A stretch of 19,582 nt of DNA from an uncultured Clostridia bacterium (lineage in GTDB: Bacteria; Bacillota; Clostridia; Oscillospirales; Ruminococcaceae): the NCBI GenBank assembly GCA_947176675.1, contig CAMWRN010000014.1:1-19582 (forward strand). The letters run 5' to 3'. This document shows positions 6,919-14,611 of the stretch, piece after piece. The position numbers and the translations under genes are program-made. The notes beneath the pieces are model-generated. The model worked only from the letters and a program-made list of their open reading frames with translations. It was not told the origin of the DNA and made no database searches. Every line of letters begins with the position of its first letter. Position 1 is the stretch's first letter.

Positions 6919-9912
6919 CTAAGAACTTTTTTGATTTTCCATAATTGCCTGCGTTTCCGAGAATGACGTTGACATGGCTTTGTACAGATTCGTATCTTTC
7001 GGGAAACGGTCATAGAACGGTATTTTATCCTTGCCGCCTAAAACCATAAGTCCCTCGCCTGCGCCGATATTATTTACATAAATAAGCTCGGAATCGGTGA
7101 AATGCAAAGTTTCCTGCAATTTTATACTATCTGCCGGAGACTGTTTTAAAAGCATAAGAAATTCAGAATTTGAAAGCATTGAACGGCAGTCATCGTCACG
7201 AAGAAGATCCTCCACATTCTGAGTAATTCCTGTAAGTACACCGCCGTATTTTCTCGCTCTTTTGTAGAGATCGCGTATAAATGACAGACAATACGGATCA
7301 CGGAAAAGCACATGAATTTCGTCAATGTATATCCATGTAGGAACTCCTTTATCACGGTTTGCGGAAAGCCTGTTCCAAACGTTGTCGAGAACAAGCAGCA
7401 TTGCCTGTGTTTTCAGTACGCCCGAAAGGTCTTTAATATCATAAGAAATAAGACGGTTGTTTACTTCAACATTAGTTTGATTATTAAAGTATTTTGCAGA
7501 ACCCTTAACATACATTTCAAGAGTTATAAGCAAATCTTGTTTGATTTTAGGATCAATATTTTCTGTTTCAGCCTCCATGATTTTATAGAAATCGCCGAGG
7601 GTAGGAATATCCTTTTTGTCAAAAGTTTCAAGATAATGGGATTCGAGATATGTCTTATTTACACATCTGTCTATAAACGATACCTCCTGCGGAGTCAGCG
7701 GTCTGTTTGGATTCATTATGGAGATAAAGGATTCAATGAGCTGACATTTATCTGCAATTACGTCCACATCATCGTCTTCAAGCAGTGCAAGGTCAAAATC
7801 AAACGGATTTACATAATATTTTGAGCCTGTGCTGATTTTTATTGAAGTGCCGCCGAACATATTTACAATAGCAGGATATTCCCTTTCAGGGTCGATAATG
7901 ATAATATCTGCGCGTGGGTCTGTAAGAAACACCGACACCATTTCTCGCTTTGCGGCAAAGGATTTTCCTGAACCGGAGGTACCTAAAATAAATCCTGCGG
8001 GATTAATCAAAGATAGAATCCTGTGGTAAGAAATAATGTTGTTTGACAGCTTGTTAAGTCCATAGTAAATCCCCCCCGACTGCTGCACTTCCTTAACGTT
8101 GAACGGCACGAAAATTCCAATGCTCTCAGTAGGCAATGTACGATTCCATTCAAATTTTCTCTGCGTTCCAACGGGCAGAACGTCGCACATACCGTCCTCC
8201 TGCTGCCATTTCATTTCTGAGTATGTACAACCATTCCGTTTTAAGGCGTTTACCACAATTTCGGTATTTGTTTTCAGCTCATCAAAGCTTTTGGCAGTAA
8301 TCATAATTATTGTTGCGACCGAATACAGCTTCTGATCCTCTGTAGTTATCATATCGTAGAGGATTTTGTAACTGTCAACTTGATTTCTTATCTTTACAGG
8401 CATAGTTGAGGAAAAGTTTCCTGCCTTTGCTGCTGCGCTTTCACGCTGCGCCATATTTGTTTCGACCGCCGTTATCTGTCTCTGTACAAGCTTACGTGCC
8501 GCCGCTGTATCATAAGCGAATACATTTGTTGTGACGGTAAGCTGAATATTTGAGGACATCAAATCATTTAAGATATTGTCGCTTGCCGTTGACGGATATT
8601 CTTTAATAAAAATGCATTTTGCGTAATACTCTCCGAAAAGGAAATAATCCGACTTGAATTCAAAGTAATCGGGAGCGCAGTAAACTTTGTCAAGTCCCTT
8701 TTCAATATCCTCTTTGGTGAGTTCGGGAATAGGTGTGTCTACACCTATAAAAATATCTTTCAGCATTTCAAGGCGCTCCTGATTAGAAAGAGGGCGAAGT
8801 TGCGTATTTCCGATACGGTCAAAGCTGTTTTTTACTTCGAGATCAATAGTGTTGAATTTTCTCCGTGCTGTTTCCTCATCCGGAGCTTTTATTGTCATCG
8901 TTATGTAAATATTTTTTCTGATAGCGTTTTGTCCTTTTGAAAGGTTTTCGCGCAGAACCTTGTCGTTATATTCACTGCGTATATCATCATATCCATCGTG
9001 AGACGGTTTAACGAGTATTTTATTCTCAAAATCCTTAATGTTTATTTCGCTGTTTCTTACGCAAATTTGACAGTCCACGGTATCGTCAAGAGTGTTCAAA
9101 AATGTACAGTAATTTTCAAGCATTTCGTTTTGCTGTACATCATCGCCGAGATTATAGTTAATATCGTCCACTATATAGACTTTTGAATAAGTCTGATTTC
9201 CGATAAGCCAAATATCCTTATCAAGAATTTTTTTGTAAGGCAGTGTATCGGCAACAGTCCGTGAAATTTTAACTTTCTTTTTTTCGCCCGACTGAATTTT
9301 TTCACGTTTTTCCTTAGCCTTTTTAATTGTGCGCTGCTCATCGAGACGTGCTTTGTCACGTTCTTTGGCGTTTCTCGGCTCTCTGCTACCCAAATCCCTA
9401 TTAAGATTCATTTTTTTAAGAATGCTACTTGCGATAATTGCTATAATTATAATTGCGGCAATTATAATGACGTTGGGACTTATATTTAGATTTTCAAAAG
9501 AAAACGACGGTGTTGCCTGTGCGGTTGTTTCTGTCACTATGGCTGCTTTTGTTTCGACAGCCGTGGTTTCCTTTGGAAGTGTAATTATTTCTGTCGGAAG
9601 TTCGGTAACTTTTTCGGGAATTTCTGTCATTAGTGTAATTGGTTCGGACACGGATATTTCCGATATGGGAATGTCCGATGATACCTCCGAAATGCTCTCA
9701 CCCGAAATATCGGTAATATCAGTTTCGTTTAAAGATGATTCGGATAAATCCTTTTCCTGCTCTGTTGTAATATCAATTTCGGATGTGCTTACAGCAGTTT
9801 CATCTGTGTTGGAACTTGTAACTCCTGTTACTGTCGTACTGCCCGTTGTTTCCGATACAGCAGAGCTGACGGTACTTTCCGTTGGGATTGTGATTGAGGT
9901 TGTATCGTTCAT
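6919..9912 (-). CDS. virB4: VirB4-type conjugation ATPase with N-terminal membrane-anchored tail
   Basis: A 997-residue ATPase that energises the type IV secretion channel. Walker A is GTSGSGKS at 644-651. Walker B is WIYIDEIH, with Asp864-Glu865. The C-terminal region has the usual GITQNVEDLL and SEFLMLLKQ segments of VirB4/TraE proteins of Gram-positive elements (CD1110 family). What is odd is the front. Residues 1-146 are almost entirely Ser, Thr, Glu, Ile and Val, with no signal peptide. Next comes a pure Ile/Ala membrane helix at 147-166 and then a strongly basic stretch (about 167-215) before the VirB4 fold starts near 220. By the positive-inside rule the Ser/Thr tail would face outside. 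The start ATG at 9912 has only a weak purine-rich Shine-Dalgarno sequence. It lies 20 bases after the PrgI-family gene and 18 before the next. Confidence 0.95.
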   Translation of the reverse strand: MNDTTSITIPTESTVSSAVSETTGSTTVTGVTSSNTDETAVSTSEIDITTEQEKDLSESSLNETDITDISGESISEVSSDIPISEISVSEPITLMTEIPEKVTELPTEIITLPKETTAVETKAAIVTETTAQATPSFSFENLNISPNVIIIAAIIIIAIIASSILKKMNLNRDLGSREPRNAKERDKARLDEQRTIKKAKEKREKIQSGEKKKVKISRTVADTLPYKKILDKDIWLIGNQTYSKVYIVDDINYNLGDDVQQNEMLENYCTFLNTLDDTVDCQICVRNSEINIKDFENKILVKPSHDGYDDIRSEYNDKVLRENLSKGQNAIRKNIYITMTIKAPDEETARRKFNTIDLEVKNSFDRIGNTQLRPLSNQERLEMLKDIFIGVDTPIPELTKEDIEKGLDKVYCAPDYFEFKSDYFLFGEYYAKCIFIKEYPSTASDNILNDLMSSNIQLTVTTNVFAYDTAAARKLVQRQITAVETNMAQRESAAAKAGNFSSTMPVKIRNQVDSYKILYDMITTEDQKLYSVATIIMITAKSFDELKTNTEIVVNALKRNGCTYSEMKWQQEDGMCDVLPVGTQRKFEWNRTLPTESIGIFVPFNVKEVQQSGGIYYGLNKLSNNIISYHRILSLINPAGFILGTSGSGKSFAAKREMVSVFLTDPRADIIIIDPEREYPAIVNMFGGTSIKISTGSKYYVNPFDFDLALLEDDDVDVIADKCQLIESFISIMNPNRPLTPQEVSFIDRCVNKTYLESHYLETFDKKDIPTLGDFYKIMEAETENIDPKIKQDLLITLEMYVKGSAKYFNNQTNVEVNNRLISYDIKDLSGVLKTQAMLLVLDNVWNRLSANRDKGVPTWIYIDEIHVLFRDPYCLSFIRDLYKRARKYGGVLTGITQNVEDLLRDDDCRSMLSNSEFLMLLKQSPADSIKLQETLHFTDSELIYVNNIGAGEGLMVLGGKDKIPFYDRFPKDTNLYKAMSTSFSETQAIMENQKSS

Positions 9913-9932
9913 ATATTTTCATCTTCTTTCTT

Positions 9933-10382
9933 TTAGGACTTTTTACGTTTTTTGTTTTTCTTTTCAGCTTTTTTCTCAAGCTTTAAGCGTTCTTTTTCGA
10001 TACGCAGTTCTTCATTGCGTTCGGCAGTTACGGCTTCAAGGTTTAGCTTAACTAATTCTTTATGTACCGTTGCTTCTGGAGGCGTATATTTTAGTTTTCG
10101 TTTCTGAACGCCCAAATAATATGCGAGGGCTTTTTTTCCGATTTTCTCAATCGGCATATCGTTGTAGCTTGCCCATCCGATTGCCGCAAGCGGAGCGACT
10201 TCAAGAATTATGAGCCAGCCTACTGTGTCCTGTGACATTATTTTATTTCCCCAAATTCCCGTCGGTATGGCAAGCGCAAGTATTCCTGCGCCGCAAATAA
10301 GCTGCCTTACCGTCAAGCCGAAAAAGAATTTTTCCTTAAATGCTTTTATTTCAGCAGGAACGCTTCTTCTCATTACGCCCAT
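9933..10382 (-). CDS. PrgI-family conjugation membrane protein
   Basis: 149 residues. The N-terminus (MRRSVPAEIKAFKEKFFFGLTVRQ, in part) is the typical opening of PrgI-family proteins. It is followed by two membrane helices at about 26-44 and 53-72 and then the conserved-looking MPIEKIGKKALAYYLG segment. The last 22 residues are almost all Lys/Glu/Arg. In Tn1549-type elements this protein sits immediately before VirB4 and is thought to be its membrane partner, like VirB3. The start ATG at 10382 has AAGGAGG 8 bases upstream, and that ribosome binding site overlaps the stop codon region of the preceding gene, so translation is probably coupled. The family call is firm; the exact role is known only by analogy. 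Confidence 0.92.
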   Translation of the reverse strand: MGVMRRSVPAEIKAFKEKFFFGLTVRQLICGAGILALAIPTGIWGNKIMSQDTVGWLIILEVAPLAAIGWASYNDMPIEKIGKKALAYYLGVQKRKLKYTPPEATVHKELVKLNLEAVTAERNEELRIEKERLKLEKKAEKKNKKRKKS

Positions 10383-10395
10383 TTTGTATTCCTCC

Positions 10396-11220
10396 TTATG
10401 CGCCGAACATTCGCTTTGTAATATCGCTTGATTTTTTTATGGTAACGCAAAGTATCGCAAGACCGAGCAGAGGACCGAAATATCCCACTATAAGTCCCAA
10501 AGCTCCTGCAGCATTCAAAAGCGCTCCTCCCATGTCTCGGCTAAACCATGTTCCGAGATGTGTATAAACCTTACATATAGCTCCGATAACCGTGGTTTGC
10601 AGACAGACCGCCGAAAGCGATTTTATAAAACTTAATCCCGTTGAACGAAACGTACTGTTGCAAAGCGTTGAAAGTGCAATCGGACCGACAGCCATATGTA
10701 TTCCTATTTCAAAGACTATTCCCGCAACCTCGACTGTTAACATGACCATCATAATAAACACAGCAGCCAAAACTAAATATAGCAGCACCGTTGGCAGTAA
10801 ATAATTCAGACCAAAAACGCCGCCATCAATGTCGGGTGTGGTTGTTACTGCAATATTAGTGGCTAAGGAATCAAAGCCGTCTTGTAGGCTTGCTGTGCCA
10901 AGCTTTCTGAAATATCCGCTTATACCTCCGACTATTGAAGATGAATTTTCAATAATTATTTTTGCAACCACAAGTTTTATTCCAAGCTGTATGGCGTCTT
11001 CCATTCTCTCAAACCACTTTGATGTTATTTGTGAAAACATTTCCATACATAAAAATAATGTTGTAAGCGACACACCTGCCGACGTTACTGCACTATTAAC
11101 AACTTCGTTTTCAGTCAATGGTAAATTAAAAATTTCATTTATTATTTTGCCAAAAGCATTAATGAGATTACTAATCCAACTTACAACCTCCAGCATTCCG
11201 TTTCTTAAAATTTCTTCCAA
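10396..11220 (-). CDS. VirB6/TrbL-like polytopic channel protein
   Basis: 274 residues if translation begins at the TTG at 11220. That codon has GGAGG 7 bases upstream. The alternative ATG (11233-11235) overlaps the same GGAGG and has no site of its own, so I chose TTG. About six membrane segments can be seen: 40-62, 76-98, 139-162, 163-186, 196-217 and 230-261. The amphipathic N-terminus and the Gly/Ala-rich last helices match CD1112-type VirB6/TrbL proteins, which form the inner-membrane channel of the conjugation machine. Its position, after the VirB2/Maff2-like gene and before the PrgI-family gene, is the standard one. The final residues SDITKRMFGA are basic and would be cytoplasmic. Confidence 0.92.
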   Translation of the reverse strand: MEEILRNGMLEVVSWISNLINAFGKIINEIFNLPLTENEVVNSAVTSAGVSLTTLFLCMEMFSQITSKWFERMEDAIQLGIKLVVAKIIIENSSSIVGGISGYFRKLGTASLQDGFDSLATNIAVTTTPDIDGGVFGLNYLLPTVLLYLVLAAVFIMMVMLTVEVAGIVFEIGIHMAVGPIALSTLCNSTFRSTGLSFIKSLSAVCLQTTVIGAICKVYTHLGTWFSRDMGGALLNAAGALGLIVGYFGPLLGLAILCVTIKKSSDITKRMFGA

Positions 11221-11281
11221 ACTATTCACCTCCATATTTAGCGGCGGACAATCCAACGCCGCCCGCCGCATGAGCGGTCAC

Positions 11282-11677
11282 TTAAAGAGATACCATTTTG
11301 CCAATAGCTGCAACTATTGCGCCGCCAATCATACACTGCATACCTCTTGTCTTACCAGTTGCATCATCGTCCTTAAATCCGATTGCCAATTGTATACCGC
11401 CGACAATTACAAGCAAACCGCCCAATCGCGGTATCCATAATTTTAAAAGTTCGATGATTTTATTGATTGTTTCTTCTGCACCTCCGTCATCCCCCGCAGC
11501 AAAAGCAGTAACTGTACACATGGACAAAGCCAACGGCAGCGTAACAAGTACCTTTCCCGTTTTCTTTGTCATAAGTTTGCCAAGCACATTGGTAGCCTTA
11601 ACTGCTAACCTTGCCCCTGCTTCGGTCATGGTATCGGAGATACGCTCCATAACCGTAAGTTCGTTTGTCTCGTTCAT
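11282..11677 (-). CDS. Maff2/VirB2-like small membrane protein (pilin-like)
   Basis: 131 residues. A roughly 40-residue charged N-terminus precedes a hydrophobic export signal (about 42-60) ending in AFA-A, a plausible signal-peptidase site after residue 60. The mature part would have two membrane helices, about 80-99 (WIPRLGGLLVIVGGIQLAIG) and 114-130 (GMQCMIGGAIVAAIGKM), with a short polar loop DDDATGKTRG between them. This is the layout of Maff2-family and VirB2-type pilin-like proteins, and the loop plus second helix match Maff2 well. The start ATG at 11677 has AAAGGAGGT 8 bases upstream, the best ribosome binding site in the window, consistent with a highly translated structural subunit. 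It is the first gene after a strong terminator, so it probably heads its own transcript. Confidence 0.9.
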   Translation of the reverse strand: MNETNELTVMERISDTMTEAGARLAVKATNVLGKLMTKKTGKVLVTLPLALSMCTVTAFAAGDDGGAEETINKIIELLKLWIPRLGGLLVIVGGIQLAIGFKDDDATGKTRGMQCMIGGAIVAAIGKMVSL

Positions 11678-11695
11678 TTTGAACGACCTCCTTTA

Positions 11696-11713
11696 ATATA
11701 AAAATTTTTATAT
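11696..11713. repeat. Perfect AT palindrome in the leader of the pilin-like gene
   Basis: ATATAAAAATTTTTATAT reads identically on both strands (18 bases) and sits directly upstream of the AAAGGAGGT ribosome binding site. A weak extended -10 (TGGTATATA) overlaps its far side on the minus strand. It may be an operator or a promoter element. With AT-rich sequence, chance is possible. Confidence 0.5.
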
Positions 11714-11743
11714 ATACCAATCGGATTTCTCCGTTGATACCTG

Positions 11744-11790
11744 AAAATAAAAAAGGAGCTAAACGATATATCACTATACCGTTTAGCTCC
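11744..11790 (-). terminator. Intrinsic terminator between coupling and channel modules
   Basis: GGAGCTAAACG (11755-11765) pairs perfectly with CGTTTAGCTCC (11780-11790). The stem extends after one mismatch by TATA/TATA around a 4-base loop. On the minus strand it is followed by TTTTTTATTTT. It would end transcription that has passed through the coupling-protein gene and the 57-residue gene. On the plus strand no T-run follows. Confidence 0.92.
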
Positions 11791-11823
11791 ATCAGCTGTT
11801 CCGTATCCCCATTCAGATACGCC

Positions 11824-11997
11824 TTATTTACTTGTCAATACTGCAAATTTTTGACTTGATCCATACTTCTGTTCAACAATTTCTATGTACTTTTCTCCAT
11901 TTTTGGAACGCTTTCTGACAACAGCTTCACCGCCATTTTTAAGTATATCCATAATAGAGTTATACATTTCTTCTTTTGAATCTGACTTAACTTCCAT
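11824..11997 (-). CDS. 57-residue hypothetical protein after the coupling protein
   Basis: The chosen start is the ATG at 11997, with AAGGAG 9 bases upstream. Another in-frame ATG at 12006 directly abuts that site and is too close to use it. The product (MEVKSDSKEEMYNSIMDILK...) looks like one amphipathic helix followed by a basic beta-hairpin (GEAVVRKRSKNGEKYIEIVEQ). That is a compact fold of the kind seen in small regulators and DNA-binding accessory proteins, but I do not recognise a family. It is the last gene before the intrinsic terminator and probably cotranscribed with the coupling protein. A dispersed palindrome lies between the coupling-protein stop and its ribosome binding site and could fold in the messenger to influence its translation. 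Confidence 0.75.
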   Translation of the reverse strand: MEVKSDSKEEMYNSIMDILKNGGEAVVRKRSKNGEKYIEIVEQKYGSSQKFAVLTSK

Positions 11998-12016
11998 ATT
12001 TTCCATCTCCTTAAAA

Positions 12017-12032
12017 ATCCCCACTGGGGAAT
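12017..12032. repeat. Dispersed palindrome copy 4
   Basis: ATCCCCACTGGGGAAT, one end base off perfect. It touches the TAA stop of the coupling-protein gene (12032-12034), and its other end is five bases from the ribosome binding site of the 57-residue gene (12007-12012). Confidence 0.82.
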
Positions 12033-14611
12033 TATGCAATTTCAGCCGAATATATTTCCCCGACTTCTGCAAAAATAGCGTTGATTTCGGGTTTAATGTT
12101 TTTGTTAAGCTCCGATAAAGGCACAATAACATTATTATCGGAAGAAACAAAATTGATAGTAATTGTACCTACATTATCTGTTCCAATCGTTTCGCCTGTA
12201 TCGTAATTGTTAAAGTCAATTATCTCATCTTCCACTTTCGTATGAACATTTTCCGACAGATAATATGTATTCTTGGCTTTATTCGTTTCGTCAAGCATAC
12301 TATAACGTGGGTGATTGACAATATCAAATTTATCCGTTCTGAACGGTCGTATACCTCTTATGAGTACCAGACATTCATTGTTTGGCATTGTAGCAAGTTC
12401 ATCAAGCTGCATAAGCTCACGTCCGAGTATTCCGTCATTATATGAGGTTGAGCCTTGCTTTGATTTAGTTTTATTGACATTCATAGTGTCAATAGTTTCT
12501 TTTCCAAGTTCTTTCATGAGGTATTCGTTATTGTTCTGATCTTTGCCGCCAAGAAATATTGTAGTATCGCAGTTTCCGGGGATTTCCTCCCAAGACTTTT
12601 CATAAAGCCGTTTAAGCTGCGATAAATTCTGCAAAATTATTTGTATGGAAATCTCAAACTTTCGGCACGTTGCCAATATCTTTTCAAATTCGGGAATTTT
12701 ACCCGTATTCGCGAACTCATCGCAGATAAAGCGGACGTGAACAGGCAGCCTGCCGTGGTATTTTGATATTGCGGCTCGGTACAGACTGTCAAAAAGCTGC
12801 GAATACATCATAGCAGCAAGGAAGTTATATGTACTGTCAGTTGACGGTATTATAATAAACAAGGCTGTTTTTTTATCTCCAAGAGTATCAAGTCCAATAT
12901 TATCCATACAAGTAAGATTGCGTATTTTGGCAAGCTTGAAGCCTTGGAGACGTGTTGTTGTACTGATAAGTATAGACTGCATTGTTTTTCCTGCCGCCTG
13001 CTTAAACTCGTCATAATACTGCACTGACAATGCGTTCGGATCGTCACTTTTTCGCACGTCAAACATTACATCAAACTCCGATTTTTCTTCTTCCTTGCCC
13101 TCGATAACCTTTGCTTTATGAATGATGTCAAGCACTGCGGAGAAATTGCGCTCTTCCTCGGGAGCAGTTTCAACAAGCAGGAAGCATACCGCCGACAGCA
13201 GTAAACGTGTACAGTCCTCCCAAAAGGGATCGCCGCCTTGTCCCTCTCCTTTGGTGTTGACCATAAAGGTATTTATCATTTTAATAACAGCGGTTTCTTC
13301 ATAATTACCGTCAGTATCATTTATATAATGAAACGGATTGTAATTGCAGCTATACTCCATTTTGTCAATATTAAAAACCTTTATAACATAACCCATTCTT
13401 TCAAGCATTTTTCCACAGGACTGTATCAGTTCACCCGACGGATCTGTCACGACAAAAGACGTGTTGCACTGCATCATGTTAGGCTTAACAAAAAATCTGG
13501 ATTTACCTGCACCCGAACCGCCGAGTATAAGCATATTCAAGTTAAGCATTGCTTGAATTTTTTGTGCTTTTTTTGTCTTTTCAGCTATTTTACGAATTGA
13601 AATAACCTCGTTATCCGTACAGCCGCTGCTTCTTTCAAATGTTATATCATTCTGATTTGCGTACCGTTCAGCATAACCGCCCCCTGCCGAATGGATCACG
13701 ACATTAAGGCATTGTCTGAATGATGTCGTTTCAGCTTTTTTGAATTTATCTCCCACATAAATATCTGCGAGTTCATAACACCTTTCAAAAGCCGATACAC
13801 CTACAGTTTCAACATTTGACATTTCTATATACTTCAGCTTTTCACAGCCGAAAAACGCGCCTTTCTTAACATCGGTAACAGAAGACATAGTAACGGACTT
13901 TACCTCGGACAAAGCAAATGCAAATTCACCGATTATATTTATACTGTCGGGTATTGTTACTTTTGTGTCGCTGCCATTGTATTTTATAAGGGTATTTTTA
14001 TCCGTTTCAAATATATCTGCTTTTTCTGAATTCCCCATTGGGGAATTTTTCCTCGCCTTATTTGTCAGCTTGTCAATACGTTTTTTTTCATTCTTTTCTT
14101 TTTTTCTGTCGCTGAGTTCCCTTGCCTTTCTCTCCTTGTCGGTCATAGCGTTTGTATCGCGCTTCTTGCGGTCAAGTACAAGGAAAATATCCGAGGCAAG
14201 AATAGCGTTATTATAAAAATCGTTTACGTCTCCAACAGACTGTTTTTCCTTATCCGTTCCCCAACGCGCCGATCCGTGTTCCTCGCCTTTACGGTGGAAT
14301 CGTTTCGGTGTTTTGGATATCTGATACGCAAATATAAGTAAACCTGCCATACCGCCGTACATTGCGCCCGTCTGTGCCATTCCATTATCGCTTAACGCCG
14401 ACTTAGCAGCATTGAAAAAGTTTTCAAGGTTTGCATAATCTTCAGCTTTGTCTAAAGCTCTCTGAAAATTTGCCTTTCCATTTTTATGTGCAGTTTCCTG
14501 CAAGACGTATCCGCCCCACATACCGAAAAGCAACAGGACAATGGCGATCACAATATAAATTATAAATGATGTCATACTCTTTTTTTGCGGCATACCATTA
14601 TTCTTAGCCAT
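12032..14611 (-). CDS. virD4: VirD4-type coupling ATPase with inserted BspA-like leucine-rich repeat
   Basis: An 859-residue type IV coupling protein, which recruits the relaxosome DNA to the channel. Membrane segments are at about 13-31 and 82-98, followed by the family's GSARWG motif (113-118). Walker A is GGSGAGKS at 364-371, with the typical RFFVKPNMMQ after it. Walker B is FICDEFANTG, with Asp631-Glu632, then IILQNLSQLK. Relatives (CD1115 family) are about 600 residues and reach Walker A shortly after GSARW. Here roughly 200 extra residues intervene: a Lys/Arg/Glu-rich stretch (148-188), a palindrome-encoded NSPMGNS (189-195), and a complete leucine-rich repeat domain (about 204-327). 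The C-terminal 80 residues are acidic and Asn-rich. ATG at 14611 overlaps the upstream stop by one base (TAATG) and has AAAGGAG. The frame is open throughout, so the fusion is probably expressed. Confidence 0.96.
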   Translation of the reverse strand: MAKNNGMPQKKSMTSFIIYIVIAIVLLLFGMWGGYVLQETAHKNGKANFQRALDKAEDYANLENFFNAAKSALSDNGMAQTGAMYGGMAGLLIFAYQISKTPKRFHRKGEEHGSARWGTDKEKQSVGDVNDFYNNAILASDIFLVLDRKKRDTNAMTDKERKARELSDRKKEKNEKKRIDKLTNKARKNSPMGNSEKADIFETDKNTLIKYNGSDTKVTIPDSINIIGEFAFALSEVKSVTMSSVTDVKKGAFFGCEKLKYIEMSNVETVGVSAFERCYELADIYVGDKFKKAETTSFRQCLNVVIHSAGGGYAERYANQNDITFERSSGCTDNEVISIRKIAEKTKKAQKIQAMLNLNMLILGGSGAGKSRFFVKPNMMQCNTSFVVTDPSGELIQSCGKMLERMGYVIKVFNIDKMEYSCNYNPFHYINDTDGNYEETAVIKMINTFMVNTKGEGQGGDPFWEDCTRLLLSAVCFLLVETAPEEERNFSAVLDIIHKAKVIEGKEEEKSEFDVMFDVRKSDDPNALSVQYYDEFKQAAGKTMQSILISTTTRLQGFKLAKIRNLTCMDNIGLDTLGDKKTALFIIIPSTDSTYNFLAAMMYSQLFDSLYRAAISKYHGRLPVHVRFICDEFANTGKIPEFEKILATCRKFEISIQIILQNLSQLKRLYEKSWEEIPGNCDTTIFLGGKDQNNNEYLMKELGKETIDTMNVNKTKSKQGSTSYNDGILGRELMQLDELATMPNNECLVLIRGIRPFRTDKFDIVNHPRYSMLDETNKAKNTYYLSENVHTKVEDEIIDFNNYDTGETIGTDNVGTITINFVSSDNNVIVPLSELNKNIKPEINAIFAEVGEIYSAEIA
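13631..14002 (-). other. BspA-type (LRR_5) leucine-rich repeat domain inside coupling protein
   Basis: Coupling-protein residues about 204-327. It opens with KYNGSDTKVTIPDSINIIG, the usual first strand of BspA-type repeats. Units follow with the pattern A-F-x-x-C-x-x-L-x-x-I (GAFFGCEKLKYIEM, SAFERCYELADIYV, SFRQCLNVVI). It closes with GGGYAERYANQNDITFE, the typical terminal cap. These domains are normally on secreted or surface proteins; here it would be in the cytoplasm. Confidence 0.88.
14029..14047. repeat. Dispersed palindrome copy 5, inside the coupling-protein gene
   Basis: The longest perfect copy, AATTCCCCATTGGGGAATT, 19 bases with a single central base. It is read in frame as NSPMGNS and lies about 27 bases before the leucine-rich repeat domain, at the N-terminal boundary of the extra segment of the protein. 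Confidence 0.88.

Noticed and set aside
9329..10051. Plus-strand open frame of 240 codons, hydrophobic and Ser/Val-rich
   Set aside because: It is the complement of the Ser/Thr-rich tail and Ile-rich helix of the VirB4 gene, where low complexity keeps the opposite frame open. It has no ribosome binding site and crosses into the PrgI-family gene.
11298..11696. Plus-strand open frame of 132 codons opposite the pilin-like gene
   Set aside because: It is an exact shadow of the Maff2/VirB2-like gene, which has an excellent ribosome binding site, signal peptide and family features on the other strand.
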